From: Taenia hydatigena
Lineage: Eukaryota; Platyhelminthes; Cestoda; Cyclophyllidea; Taeniidae
Length of the DNA stretch: 64,000 nt
NCBI GenBank assembly: GCA_036345935.2
Contig: JADWOT020000002.1
Span: forward strand, 4,352,617 to 4,416,616
Reading direction: 5' to 3'
Below the pieces are notes generated by a model. The model saw only the letters and a list, made by a program, of their open reading frames with translations. It made no database searches and was not told where the DNA came from. Positions 1-11,576 of the stretch are shown here, one piece after another. Each line of letters begins with the position of its first letter. Positions within the stretch are counted from its first letter, which is position 1. The position numbers and the translations under genes are program-made.

Positions 1-2014
1 AAATCGAATGTGTCATCAAGATGCACTATCAACGAATTTGCTTGCCTTTGAAGCGAAATGCTTGAGGGACCATGCATACTTCGTGATCGTGAGCATATTA
101 TGCCCTACACGTGCAGCTGTTCCTAACGGCTATTAGCTTCCGTAGGCCAAACGTCATGCAAAGCCTAAAACATAAATGCACGACTTGGAGAATCTTAAGA
201 AAAAGCGTTTCGAGGGGAAGAGTCAGGACTTGTGAGTATAGAGAAAGAGAGTGGAGACATTGCTTAAGCGCAGCTAACTGCTTGACAAATCCGGATAAGC
301 TGCTCAGCCAGATATGAAGCGCCTTGTGAATTTACCGAGAAGAAAGCTACACATGCCTTTAGAACTGCCAAAAGGGGTATCTTTTCAGTTAACGGATTAC
401 AATCTAAAGAAACCAGGATAAACGATTAGGTTCATCAGTACCATCAATTCAACTCTTATGCGTCCCGACATACATTATGGCTTGTCTTCCTGCATTACAG
501 TAATTTTTAGTAATTCAAATGATGCAACATCACGAAGCGACGCATTGATGTCTCAGTGAGTTTAGAACCGACAATAGGAACAAGCAGAGCCCAACGTTTA
601 GAGGTTCTATCCCATTCTTATTAGCTTCATACTTTGCTGCCAAAATCTTAGCATCATTGCAATCAACAAGTAACGTAGAGATATTAGACATCAGGTAGGA
701 AATAACACAAGGAAGCATTCAAAACGGCCCTTAATTTTAAAACTTTATGCAAGGAATGGACAAAATTATGGTCAGATTTTGCTAGCAAACTGAATAAAAC
801 ACCACAATCCACTAAAAACAAAAAGCTAAACAGCTTTGGAAACAAATATATCCAATTGAGCAAAAAACAAATGCTTGGAATACGATGACATTAGCAAAAG
901 TTGTTTCGGAGCACAGGTACTCTTCTATGTTATGCAAAGAAACAAATTGTAATGTTAACATGTTTATTGGAAAATAATTTGGAGGGAAGTTGAAGAGCAG
1001 TTATGGTTTACCATATGACGAACTGCAATGCATTTGCTGCTCGTTTAACCTGCGGTCCTGGTTAGGAGTGACTTAAGTAGCCAATGCATCTTCGCCAGGT
1101 GGAAGATCCCATAGCCACATCAGTGGCTCCAATCTCTTCCTTATAGCTGCACATCCCCACACATATCACCTGGTTTTGACCACGCATGAAAATAAGGATA
1201 TCAGGTCTTGCGTATGCATGTTGCTGCTGAAGAACGTGCCACGGACTAGCCAGAATGCCAGCAAAGAAGCATCAGGTGAAATTAAGCCTAAACCAAACTA
1301 ATCTCTTTCTCACAAAATCCGAAGCTGATACGCTTGAATCAAGTTCAAGTTCTTCCTCCACCGATTCTGTCAGTGGACTAGTCCTATTGCCTTCTAGAGC
1401 GTTCTGTCTCCTTTATTCGCTGCATTCGTATTTCATCCATTGGCAAAAATGGATTCCCCTGTTTTAAGTCACTTATTTTTATGTGGCATTAGCTGACTTC
1501 TCAAAATCGGATACATCTATTCACTTCCAAAGATAGTTACGCTAGGCCACAATTGTGGCTACATTTCTCTTGGACAGGAAGCGAGCACTGCATATTTTAC
1601 AGCACGCATGTGACTAGTAATAAGCTTGGCATCCCGAACACGAGTCACGAATTGTCTCCCTCAAACTCAAACATGGCACATCTGTTAATCATAGGAAAGC
1701 ATGGCCAGACGTAGTGGGGGGGTTTCGCAATTGCAGTCACACTAGTCCCCTAGTACCTGAGTAAGTCAAGGATGCTCTACGGCTGACGCAGCTTTTGAAT
1801 TACGCCTCACACGCAACAGACGAGTGTAAAGTGACACGGAAGTCTACCCAGAGTCTCACACGAATCCACTTTGCAAGTGGCCCATATTTCGGCTCCTAGC
1901 AACTCAGTGCTCCCGCGCGTTCACACATGATAGCTTTCATGGTGTGAATGGAGAAGTCGTCTTGCGCGTCAAGACCAGCATAGATTCTCGGTTGAAATAA
2001 GCGCAGACCGATCT
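1..2014. other. Non-coding stretch, nothing recognised
   Basis: Only short open frames of up to about 70 codons occur here on either strand. None shows a recognisable domain or convincing splice borders. I see no RNA gene or clear repeat. The last part leads into the promoter and signal-peptide exon that follow. Confidence 0.5.
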
Positions 2015-2020
2015 TATAAA
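2015..2020 (+). promoter_or_regulatory. TATA box ahead of signal-peptide exon
   Basis: A TATAAA hexamer ends 41 bp before the ATG at 2062. This would place transcription start roughly at 2045 and leave a very short leader. The spacing suits a compact core promoter for a small secreted-protein gene. It is inferred from position only. Confidence 0.35.
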
Positions 2021-2061
2021 TGCGCAATGATTTGTGAATGCAACGTATATGTGCATTAAAG

Positions 2062-2131
2062 ATGGCGCTTCACGTCTGTCTCATCGCATTGGCCATCCTC
2101 TCCTTGATTAAACAACCCACAGAAGATAGCA
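2062..2131 (+). CDS. Signal-peptide exon 1 of a secreted (oncosphere antigen-like) protein
   Basis: The exon starts with ATG and encodes MALHVCLIALAILSLI followed by a polar tail, a textbook secretory signal peptide. It is cut after one base of the next codon by a strong donor (GTAAGA at 2132-2137). It therefore ends in phase 1, the phase at which the FN3 exons of this locus begin and end. In EG95/45W-type antigen genes a short first exon encodes the signal peptide and the second the FN3 domain, so size, content and phase all fit. The oddity is orientation: the FN3 exons that follow lie on the other strand. If the donor is ignored the frame runs on to a stop at 2188-2190, giving a 42-residue peptide with a C-x-C-x2-C tail. 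That is a possible alternative. Confidence 0.5.
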
Positions 2132-2379
2132 GTAAGATTATTTCTGCCAAATGTCTCTGCTCTGCATGCACAAAAGCATTTGACCAATAGTCTGTTAAGA
2201 AGTTCAAGACAAACATAACTGCCATATGAAGGTAAAGGTCTACGAGATAGGCGTCAATGATTGGGATTCAGTGGTAAGTTCAAGCAATACTCTCGTGTAG
2301 GAAGGCAGTCGGTGCCTCTGCTGACAAATGCCATTACTCAATGTGGTCTCTGTCTGCATAACCAAACGCACTGACTTAC

Positions 2380-2682
2380 CATTGCTGAGTGTTCGAATCG
2401 TGTTGTTGAATTCCATGAATGGGGTTTCATCATGCACTGCCACCACAGTCACTGTGTATGTCGTGTTGGGCGTCAGTCCATCAAGAGTGACTTCTCTTGC
2501 GCTGGCGGGTGCGGATGCTGACCTTCCGGAGTCGGTCTCAGAAGTCGACTCCGCTCGAAGTGTGATTTTCACATCGTCAGCTTCATCCAGGTCTGTCAAA
2601 TTCCAACTTAGGCGAATGGAGTTAGAACTCGCGGGATGCCAGTGGAAGTGCATCTGCAGAAGACTTCCGTCCAAAAGTGTCA
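2380..2682 (-). pseudogene. FN3-domain exon, oncosphere antigen (EG95/45W) family, acceptor lost
   Basis: The minus strand encodes one FN3 domain. A B-strand motif NSIRLSWNLTDLDEADDV is followed by the E-F signature DGLTPNTTYTVTV and ends TLSNG. The donor is good (GGTAAGT; GT at 2379-2378) and splits a Gly codon in phase 1. Aligned codon by codon with the sister exon at 3627-3929, this exon has exactly the same length, 303 nt. At the matching 5' border the acceptor AG has become CT (2684-2683). The frame is otherwise open. Taeniid EG95/45W antigens are secreted or surface oncosphere proteins built on one FN3 fold, and the assignment rests on that architecture plus the motif. I see no C-terminal hydrophobic exon downstream, so the copy is probably dead or used by another splice. 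Confidence 0.6.
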
Positions 2683-3626
2683 AGTTTACAAAATTGAAAA
2701 TTTGCTAACCAGTCAAAGCGACTGCTCATTAAGGTCGAGTGCACTTGTCTAGACTGTCGCGGCCGACGGAATGAAGCAAATGTATTCCAGCAACTAGTTT
2801 TGAAGGGGGAGAGACTTCCGCTCCTGTACGACACAAGAGCATTTTGAGTTCAAAATGCGTGAAAAGAGCTCTCCACAACACGCGTGCTGAATAATGCCTC
2901 CATTTCGTTTTAAAGCAACAGCAGTGAACGAGTCAATGAGAGGAGAGACACGGCTATTACTCCGCTTCAGCTAGTATCACGCGAAAACTCTGTGCCGTTC
3001 AGTCAAAGTGACATTTACAAACATTGCTAAACGTCAAACGGACCAAATTAAAGCTACTGCAGATGCGATCCGACTCTTTCACCACTTCCGCTAGCAGCAT
3101 TGGAGAAAGTGCAACATTTTATGGGCATCCAAGATGTTTGCCTTCACACTTATTTTAATCCTACTTCGACCCTTGTCATGACGCGCTAATGTGCATTTTT
3201 AGATTTAAATGGCCAAAAGAGTAAAAACTAGAGCAGCAACATTGATCAATTAAGCAGCTCTTTGTCAGCACACTTTTGATTAGTGCCATTTGAAGTGGTG
3301 CCTGGAGGAGCCTGCAATTGGCAATCTTAATAGTAAAATGGCGGTGAGAATCGCACTAAACGGGGTTGGCGAGGGTGAGGGTGACGATGACTTCTGTGAT
3401 CAGAATACAAAGTGGCATGCCAAAATGGAGGAGGTTTGCGACGGGTCAGCAAACGCACCGAGTACACCCATTGCGTCACGAAGATCACTAAATTAATTTT
3501 TGCAAATAGCGCCTTACCGAGCAAAGCTTGTTAGTGAGCACTGAGAATCGGTACCCAGTGTTAGGCTCAACCAGTTTTCTTGTGTTGGATATGGCATCTG
3601 GCAGCATAACTCGTCTATCAACTTAC

Positions 3627-3929
3627 CAAATTCTGGTGTCTGGATATTTTCTGTGAATTCCAAAATCTTCTTTCCTCTATGCGTTCCCGTCACGGTCACT
3701 GTGTATGGTGAGTTGGGCGTCAGTCCGACAAGAATGACTTCTCCTTCGCTGAGGTACGCAGATTCAGATATTGCGCGTGTCGGTTCAGATTTTAGCGCTG
3801 CCTTTACTGTGATGTTGCCATGGAGCATATCACTAAATTTCTCCTCATTCCAAGTTAGGCGAATAAAATGTTATTCCACAGGATCCAACTGGAAGTGCTC
3901 TTGTAGTTTATTCTCACTTGGTATTGTCC
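3627..3929 (-). pseudogene. FN3-domain exon, oncosphere antigen (EG95/45W) family, in-frame stop
   Basis: This is the second FN3 exon on the minus strand, a tandem sister of 2380-2682 (starts 1,247 bp apart). It has a good acceptor (tttctgttcaag, AG at 3931-3930) and a strong donor (GTAAGT at 3626-3621). Both borders are phase 1 and the length is 303 nt. The frame reads HFIRLTWNEEKFSD, then the signature GLTPNSPYTVTV, and ends QTPEFG, the same border as the sister exon. It is broken by a TAA codon (bases 3873-3871), just before the FN3 B strand. Otherwise the frame is intact, so the stop is either a recent mutation or a base error. No signal-peptide exon is seen upstream on this strand as far as about 4.5 kb. 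Confidence 0.6.
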
Positions 3930-6119
3930 CTTGAACAGAAATGGAAAAGTGCCAGTCAGTTAACATGACTATCCAATGGTGCTGTTTATGTTTGTTTGCG
4001 ATCTGAGAGCATGATGTGTTCGGAATGAGTGAAGGCAACAGAATGGGACTCCTATGGCCTGTGTTAAATCAATGTTCTGGAATCTACGAATGTCGTGGCA
4101 TTTCATGTGCTCATAACCCAATGCTAATAAGATTTCCATTGTTAAAATCTTACTTACGGACTGTTATTTTGTTTTCCTTTGCCGAAACGGGAGTCACCAG
4201 CAAAATGAGACACCATCGGTAGAACATCTCCGCACCCCACTTGTTTTATATTTACAGCTCACGGTGCATTTGTTTGCAAATTCTCTGCATGTGTATCAGC
4301 CTATGTACGTGTCATGTCTCTCATGGCGTCTTCTGATTGGTACGGTGAGGTGGATTAGTGCACATTTCTCATGATGTTGTCACATATTTTCACCCGTAAT
4401 ACATGTTTTGTGGTTAACAGTGACCTTTTCTTTACTTTCATGCGTGAATGCCTTTACATGCGCGATGGCTTTTAAGCATAGCAATGCTCTTCATGATATT
4501 TTAAGGATGTAATTAAGCGTGCATTAAAGCTCATTTATCTGAAACCCTTTTCACCCACTTATTTTTCTTTCTGCCTTAATGGAGTCGATTTTTTTTTAAT
4601 TTCGCTGGCATCGGTACTACTGCTTTATTCGATTACCTTGCATGATTAAGGTTTCCTTCCTTTCGTCTTTTTGGCAACTCCGTGACATATGAGTGTTGAT
4701 CAACATCCTAGAGCCTAAATCTAAAAAGATTAGTTAATTAGCGCTAAAATTATGTGTAAATATTTATTTTCTTTTTCACCTTAAATATCTTTAATCCCTT
4801 AGGAATTCACAGCTTCTTTAAATTTGTCTGAATAACATCTAGGTGGTAATCACGATTGTTATAAATGTCTGCCTTCCAAAAAATTAAATACTTTTTGTGG
4901 TCGAATTCCATTTGACCAGTAATTCACCTAGCAGTCCTCCGATAATCGGGACTAAAGGAAATGACCTGCACTTGGGTATTGAGCTGCCCTAGCAATAATC
5001 AAACAAAGGGAATTAAGAAAGGAGTCAATATCGAAAGCCAGCATAAATTTAAGCCTTCCACGACGACTGATGATGAAGATGAAATCGCCTTGTTGAAGCA
5101 TAACTCTTTCACAAAAGAGAGCTGAAAAGCAGGAAGCTTTGCTGAAAATCATTGATGCGATTCTTACCCCACTGCTTACATGAGGTCAGGAGGTTGAAAA
5201 GCGACTACTCTCGAAGTCATGGATAAGTTCTTAGTGCGTGCAGATACTGTACACCTAGTTAAAAATTCAGCAATGCCATTTCCCGTTGCCTCGAGACTAC
5301 TCGCAGTTTTACGGAAAAATTGTGACAACTATGGAGAAAGGCTGATCACACTTTGGGCCGCCGGAAAGATGCGAAAGAACTTGCCTTTGTTCCCCTTGCA
5401 ATTTACTAGAAGAACACCTTCTCAAAAATAGAGATTCAAGTACTGCACTGGTGATCTCAGAACACACACTACAGGTTGCCCAGACCACCCACACATCTAC
5501 CCTTACTAATGATTCAGAGCTTTTAGCACTTGTCGACAAGACAAATTGGTGCTACGGTAGATGTAAGACCATGCTAAAGTTAGATTGAAAGCATCTTTTA
5601 CTGTTCTTTAATCTTTCCAAAATTCTGAGGATCCATAAAGGAGACACAAGAAGTCGCTTTCTTAAAGCACAAAGCGATTTTGAGTTTGCAACATTCATCA
5701 AAATGTATAGACCTACCCGCAAAGAAGCTTGAGTCAATAATAATGCGTCTCTGAAGTTGCATCTGACAAAGCGGATGCAAGAAAGGCGCGTTTTACCTCA
5801 CACAGTGCACAGCGTACTGTGGGTCGTACCGGGAATCAGACTTCCGCCCACATTATCTACATGCGCCCTCAGGGCGTTGACATAGCAAAGTGGCAATGCA
5901 GTTTTAACGTCAGCATCATTCTATACCTCGACCTTAAATACTGTCCTTAACTAAACACTTGCGGTTTTCAAGACTGGTATTAGTTTGTTTGAAGACATGC
6001 GATTTTGATCATGATAAACAAAAAAGAAACAAAACAAACAATCCTACGGAGCCAATGATGTTGGCCTTCAGCATTTCTTAGCTTTCGATCGACTAATTTT
6101 TACCCACATAATAGACGCG
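3930..6119. other. Non-coding stretch, nothing recognised
   Basis: I searched this interval on the minus strand for the missing first exon of the FN3 copies and on the plus strand for a C-terminal hydrophobic exon, and found neither. The remaining frames are short and unremarkable, and parts are AT-rich. Confidence 0.45.
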
Positions 6120-7560
6120 TTAAATGCTATGCGGCACCATGTGTTACGGTGCAGGTCTCTGGAACTCATCCGATTTGATCACAGCATTTACAATAAGGCT
6201 TCTTGATCCGATAATTTTGGTCAGTTTTCGTCAATAATTGCCCGTTGAAAGAAACCTGGATGGACCTATATAACAAGGCACTAATAGGCAGAATACATCG
6301 ATCTAGATGCAAATCAAACCACTGGATAAATGCTTATAATAGAAAATGTAAGCAACGCGATTAGCTCGCTGTTTGTTTTTCTTGTGATTTCGAATCTAGC
6401 ATCGTGCGTAATTACGACTTCTACTCTGAAGACTGTACCATAATGAAACCGTTTGCGCTACTCTAAACGCAAATTGGAGGAAGTTGCTTGCAGCGACCAA
6501 GTGCTTGTCTTATTTCCCATAGATTAAGCAACAGACCTATGATTTTCGTATAATGTTGAATAATGACTAAGGAAACAAACTTAGGTACCCATGAAGCAAA
6601 ATGTGTTTAGATGATGACGATTGCAGATGTAATTGCGATTCATCGTATAATTAACGAGCCTGCACAAAAAGTTCTCCAATGGTTGTACGAAAGGAAAATA
6701 ACATTTCACCTTTGGGATCGCTTTCTGAATGTATCTCATAGTTAAGCTAAGGCAAGATCGCATACCTCTGACTGTATTCAATGAAATGTCTTGAAGTAAA
6801 TGTTACCACCACGAAAGTGTAGCTTAGTTTTGCTATGGATAATAGCCGCAGAGAATGTTCAAAGTATATCTGTCAGGGACTCAAATATAATATAATTACC
6901 ATGATTTAGGAAAACGGCAAATCAAATTGACTAAAGCATCTTCTGTTTGCCAAGTATCCTGCCTCGTGGCCTCTTCAATGTCTGGCTGACCAAATCCTAT
7001 GTAAACGCGAAGAAATTGTTAGGATTACGCGCACATTTTGAAGAGATTTTGCAATAATACAAGATAGATTTGGCATCATAAAAACCTCTCGCTTGGCCCA
7101 CTTTTTGAACCGATGGCATTCCTTCCCTTATTTGGAATGCATGCGCATACTAAGCTTTCCAGTGCGAACCAAATAAATTTCTGCACTCTTGTAATAAACA
7201 CCGGGCTCGAAGTGTATCTTATCCTCCTTCTTGCATTTATGCCGAGGATTAAAGAACAAGTGGCGTCGCATCTTGGCACTGTGTGCAATGAATTGCATGA
7301 AGTTCAAGGCAACAAAGACTTGACAGACAAATTCTATACAAGTGTCTGTTTTGAGGTTTTGCAATTGAACTTTCAATTCAGGATTTCGTATGCATTGACA
7401 AAGACTTAATGGGTCTCGTAAAAGCCCACTTTCGTCATAGCGATGAATGCCTGCATATCTCTACGAGCTGAGGTATGACTCTCAGCTTTTGCCCAGGAAT
7501 GGGACGAAATAAGTCAGTCAACACTTTATCCTCATTAAATTTCTTTACGCGGAATTTCAT
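6120..7560 (+). repeat. Inverted dispersed repeat, left copy (partner 36,345-37,760)
   Basis: About 1.4 kb here matches, in reverse complement, the segment at 36,345-37,760 roughly 29 kb away. The match runs from the sequence around 6,130 (partner about 37,745) to the sequence around 7,550 (partner about 36,350). In the best-read 290 bases I estimate 85-90% identity with few indels. No terminal inverted repeats, target-site duplications or transposase are visible, so I do not call it a transposon. Both copies share an open frame, listed separately. Confidence 0.7.
7113..7409 (+). CDS. Unrecognised 98-codon ORF conserved in both copies of the inverted repeat
   Basis: The frame starts with ATG (MAFLPLFG) and stays open for 98 codons. 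Its counterpart in the repeat partner (36,498-36,806, minus strand) is also ATG-initiated and open. About 76 of 96 aligned residues are identical by hand count. The opposite-strand frame is open in both copies too but less conserved (59 of 82). That excess is weak evidence for coding in this orientation. Amino-acid differences make up more than half of the nucleotide differences, so strong purifying selection is not evident. No domain is recognised. Confidence 0.2.
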   Translation: MAFLPLFGMHAHTKLSSANQINFCTLVINTGLEVYLILLLAFMPRIKEQVASHLGTVCNELHEVQGNKDLTDKFYTSVCFEVLQLNFQFRISYALTKT

Positions 7561-8254
7561 TAAAGTTCTTTGATTGCTTATATTTGGTAAAAGGTAGTTG
7601 ATAAGGCTTAAACCTCTTATTTGAGAAATGCGAACCGTAAATGACCTTGTGGAATGCTTGGAACACACAAATGAGACCAGACATTGTCGACAACCCGCAT
7701 GACATCAGAGATATTTTTATAAATTCGTGATCGTCAGAGCACAGAGCGCACTTTGAATGAAAAGTGTTTAGCATCAGATCAAGGTCAGGTCTGGGGTGTC
7801 GTTCGACTCAACCATATTTCATCCCAACATCGATCCGTCAGATGGTTCCATACGTTTAGGCTTTCTTGACCACTGGCATAGGTGAGCAAATCCACGTGCA
7901 TTAAAATTCATGCAAACAATGTTTAAGAGCAGTGATCAGCGCATTTCGCAAAAAATGCCAAAGAAATCATGAGGCAAACACTGAAAACGGAACATTTCAT
8001 TATTTCAGTTTGTGAAGCTCGACTCCAGGTAACAGTTGAAGGGTTTGAAAGTTTAGTTACAGTCAAAAGTTTGAGCTGAAAGAAGGGAATCGATTGTGTG
8101 TATTGTAGTTTACTTTCCCGTTTGGCTTGCCTGACACACAGCTGTTACAGTCTGCTAGAGTTGGTGAAGGCGGTGCTCTATCTCATTGATCACCTCACTT
8201 TCGATTCAGCAAACAACTTTTCGGTGTAATCGATGATCCTGCACGGCTATCACA
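7561..8254. other. Non-coding stretch, nothing recognised
   Basis: Short frames only. The segment separates the end of the inverted repeat from a possible gene model starting at 8,255. No promoter element stands out. Confidence 0.4.
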
Positions 8255-8470
8255 ATGACAACGCGTGTGCTAGCTGGTCTTCCAGTCAGAGGTTGTGGCT
8301 TCCCACCAAATATCGCGTGGTTCGAGTGGGCTCGCGATAACGACAGTCTGCCTACCGAAGAGGAGAAGCCGGAGAGGGTGCAGAATGCGACGGAAATAAG
8401 GAACGATTTTGATCAGAAAGGTGGTGATGCTATCGATGCTCCTGCTAGTACTGCCAACCAAGAAGACGAG
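8255..8470 (+). CDS. Possible first coding exon, unrecognised protein
   Basis: ATG opens a 72-codon frame rich in Glu, Asp, Asn and Arg that runs to a splice donor (GAG|GTTAGT, GT at 8471-8472) in phase 0. A phase-0 acceptor at 9024-9025 would join it to the longer open stretch at 9,026-9,558. The acidic, disordered-looking composition gives no functional clue and no domain is recognised. The acceptor has a weak pyrimidine tract, so the join is tentative. Confidence 0.25.
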
Positions 8471-9025
8471 GTTAGTCAAGCAACTCACAGCGCAAAGGAC
8501 ATTCGTTGAATGGTCAGTGGAAGTTGATACCATTATTATGTTATTGCCTTAGGATTTTACGCTCTCGCAAAAATACGCAATTCGCTTGAATCCAAACGCA
8601 AAGGCTTTTCTGGTCCTTATCTAACAATCTACTTACCACTCAACTAGGAACCACAGGGCGTTGTTATCTGGCACCCATTGCTATAACCAGAACGCAGATG
8701 TTTGTACTACATACTACTTTATGGAATTCCTGGGAACTGACAATCATCGTGATGAACTAAGTGATCATTATAACACTCTCTCCTTCGAAAATGTCTTGCG
8801 TGAAGATCAGTCTCACCCAGAGTCGCGATAAACTTCCAGCAACTGTCTGTGCTATGCATTTGTTGAGTGTTTGGCAAGTTTACATCAATGGCGCACAAGC
8901 TACAGTTCTCTTATTTACTTAACCAGACTGCTTGAAATTGAAGAATCGAGTAGGCCATCATTGACTGCAGACTTTTGTCCTTGGTCAGCGCTGAATGACA
9001 AAGGCGCGGGGGCTCCACTCGACAG

Positions 9026-9558
9026 CCTTTTTTCGAAGATATCCAACACGAGGAGTGCTCTACATGTCCTCTGGATAAGGACGGTGACGGCGATAGTGGA
9101 AGTAAATGCAGTACTTGGCTATCCGACTCCTGCTCTTTGGTTCACGAAGGCGCTGGCACGGTGCAGAAATCTTTACCGAAATCGGATGCTCAAGGTGAAA
9201 TCGCCAAGCTGGTTTTCAGCTTGTCTTTATATAGTGTAGCCTCATCCAGCGACGAATATGATGACATTGTCAGTGAGCCTGATAAAGCAAGTAAAGAGCT
9301 GCCTCAATTCGTTTCATCGCAAGCTTACAAGGACGTTCGTGTGCCTCATCCACCAATAACAGCTTGCGCGGAATACAGACGAGAATACGACGGGATGAGA
9401 AGGTCAATTAACCTAGGCCTAGATTCGGATTGGAGGTGGTTTTTTCGTGGAACTCGATGGTCCATACGATTTGCTCCGCAACAAAATACGGACCTTTCGA
9501 TGACAGGTATCCTAATCCCACCATGGCGAGCCAGCTCGGGTCATGGCTCGATCCCATG
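9026..9558 (+). CDS. Possible internal exon, unrecognised acidic/Ser-rich protein
   Basis: The frame is open from 8,999 to 9,559, one of the longest clean stretches in the left half. It ends at a strong donor (ATG|GTAAGT, GT at 9559-9560). Early residues include a Cys-rich piece and an Asp-rich run (DKDGDGDSG). A middle Ser/acidic segment (SSSDEYDDIVSEPDKASKE) looks like a natural linker. An upstream frame at 8,871-9,030 runs into the T6 tract at 9028-9033 in another phase, so a homopolymer shift is possible. No family is recognised. A second frame near the exon end is discussed under rejected ideas. Confidence 0.35.
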
Positions 9559-11576
9559 GTAAGTCAACTGATCACAGTAATTCTTTTAGGGCGAGTATGT
9601 TAATGTTGAGTTGTTTTAAGCAACGTGTGCCTTCCTAAATTGCACAAAATAGATTGCATTCTCGGTGCTATTTAAAGATATTTAGGTAAAATTGGTTAAT
9701 ATCAATCTCACTACTGGGTGCAGTTCATTGCTTGGTTAAAATGCATGTGGCGTAAGGGTGGGAGTGCAAGCCAAGAATGCATGCACAGCAGACAGTTTCT
9801 CATTATATATGGAAAAAGGGGTTGTCTCCGCTGCCGATTTTGCTCAATCTGATGCCCCACAGCGCATTACCAAGACCTCAGCTTAGTAGCGTTCTCTGGA
9901 TGACGCCGCTCGACACTCTCTTGCTCTTCGACCACGTGCCCATCCCCGTCATGGAAGAACGTTTGGAGAGGGTGCCTATCCTCCACTTACCCGTCTGCGC
10001 TTTCTTGTCGTTATGGGTCTGGTCACCAACTGGATAGCGTAGATTTCAATCATGGAGTGCTATGCGACACTTGGCATGTCACAATTTCATCCTTCTCTCA
10101 TCAGTAGCCCTGTGGCTGCATGCGTGCTGCAGCCCTTGAGCCTGGGCTGCAGTCAGGCTCCTCTCATGGACCTCTGGCCCTTGTGGCTGCCTCGTCGCCT
10201 CCATGTCCTTTCACTCAGACTCTCCCAACTTCGATTCCCCTTCCTGCACCGCAGGCAACACCATCTCTAATACATGTTTCTTTTCTCTGATCTCGACGAG
10301 CTTCAGAGTCACATCCCGTTTCGCTATATTGTACCCTACGCTCTAGACTCTCCTTAGAAATAATCTATTAATTTCGTCTTAGTGACATTTAAATTGATGT
10401 CATGCACTGTTTTTCGTAACGAATTTTGTTGTATTGAACAGAAACGACGCAACACATGATCCTTGATTCGCGTTTCTATTTGGGAGTGGATTTCCTGGCT
10501 TTGTGAGAGTGGCTCACATTGCATTCACTTCGCTCGAAGGACTTGTGCAATTGCACGACGCGACTGGTGTTGGCATCGCCAAATCAGTTTGTGGTGCATA
10601 CTAACTAAATTTTTGCTGACCAAATAGCATTCAGTGTCAGCTATTTCGTATACTCTTACCAAATCTATTCGGTTTTGATAAAAATATACAACAGCAATAA
10701 ATTTTCTCGCCAAGAATGGGCCGCAAAACAGACTTCGCATTGGAAATGAAGCAAGTCATCGGCAAAGTGATTTATCATGAAAGCTAATGCATTGCCCCCA
10801 ATTGTCATACTTTAATTACAAAGGGATTTTCTCCTGATATTTAATGATTTGCTCCAGTTGTGTATCTTAACAACCGGTCATAGTTGGGGCTTTCTGCCGC
10901 GAATGCGGATACCTTTGCTAGTTTAAATAGAACATGCGACTGATCCTAATGTAATTGTACAACTTAGATTAGATAACTTATTAGGTAATTTATGTTAGAT
11001 AAGCACGACCTTGTAGGCGGGAAGCAAGAGAGTAGTTGGAGCCTGATACAAAACGAACAAGTCGGTTTTGCATACGTGGCGAGTCCGCCTCCTTAACTGC
11101 TACCGATTCGCCGCCTAACTAGAGTTCAAGTATTATATCAAAGATGCCTAAAATCATCCAACCTCCTCTTACCAGGGCTAGTGAAAGTAAAAGAGTAGGA
11201 AAACAGAAAAAATCATGCACTGGCGGTAACGTTTGAGGAAGTTCTATCTTTAAAATGACATTAATTATAATGGTTGGATGAAAAGAGTCAGCTCCAACAT
11301 TCACTTATATTTTAGCGCCAATGAACTCCACCAACCCCATGGGCGCGATTGCAAAGGTTATTTTCGGCAACAATAGATGTCGGAGCCTTTTTCGACTCTG
11401 ACATCAACTAATGCTGCTGCCTAATTTGTGTTTACTTAATTGGCGCTATTTTTCTCTTCGTTCCATGGATATTTGCCGTGGTGTCTAACTAGACCGCGCA
11501 AAACCAATCTTTTAATATTCCTGTGTAGTGGCTGACCAAAGGTAGGAGGAAAAATTTGCTACACCATGTAAGGTAG
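9559..11576. other. Mostly non-coding; Leu/Pro-rich open frames 9,777-10,270
   Basis: Between 9,777 and 10,270 two consecutive short plus-strand frames (86 and 72 codons) are rich in Leu, Pro and Ser. A third frame there is Pro/Ser-rich. These could be decayed 3' exons of the preceding model, but I found no consistent splice phase from the phase-2 donor at 9559. From 10,300 to 11,576 I see nothing. Confidence 0.35.

Noticed and set aside
3134..3181. Second signal-peptide exon on the plus strand (MFAFTLILILL...)
   Set aside because: It stops after 15 codons and has no usable donor, promoter element or matching downstream exon.
7128..7376. Minus-strand frame (and mirror at 36,510-36,791) as the coding strand of the inverted repeat
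   Set aside because: It is open in both copies but less conserved than the opposite-strand frame, so it was treated as the shadow.
9470..10270. Cardiolipin synthase (CDP-alcohol phosphatidyltransferase) gene: a frame reading LGSWLDPM just before the donor at 9559, and CYAT further on
   Set aside because: The motif lies in a different frame from the long open one, covers only G-x3-D of the catalytic signature, and the following pieces would need several frame changes. This is likely chance.
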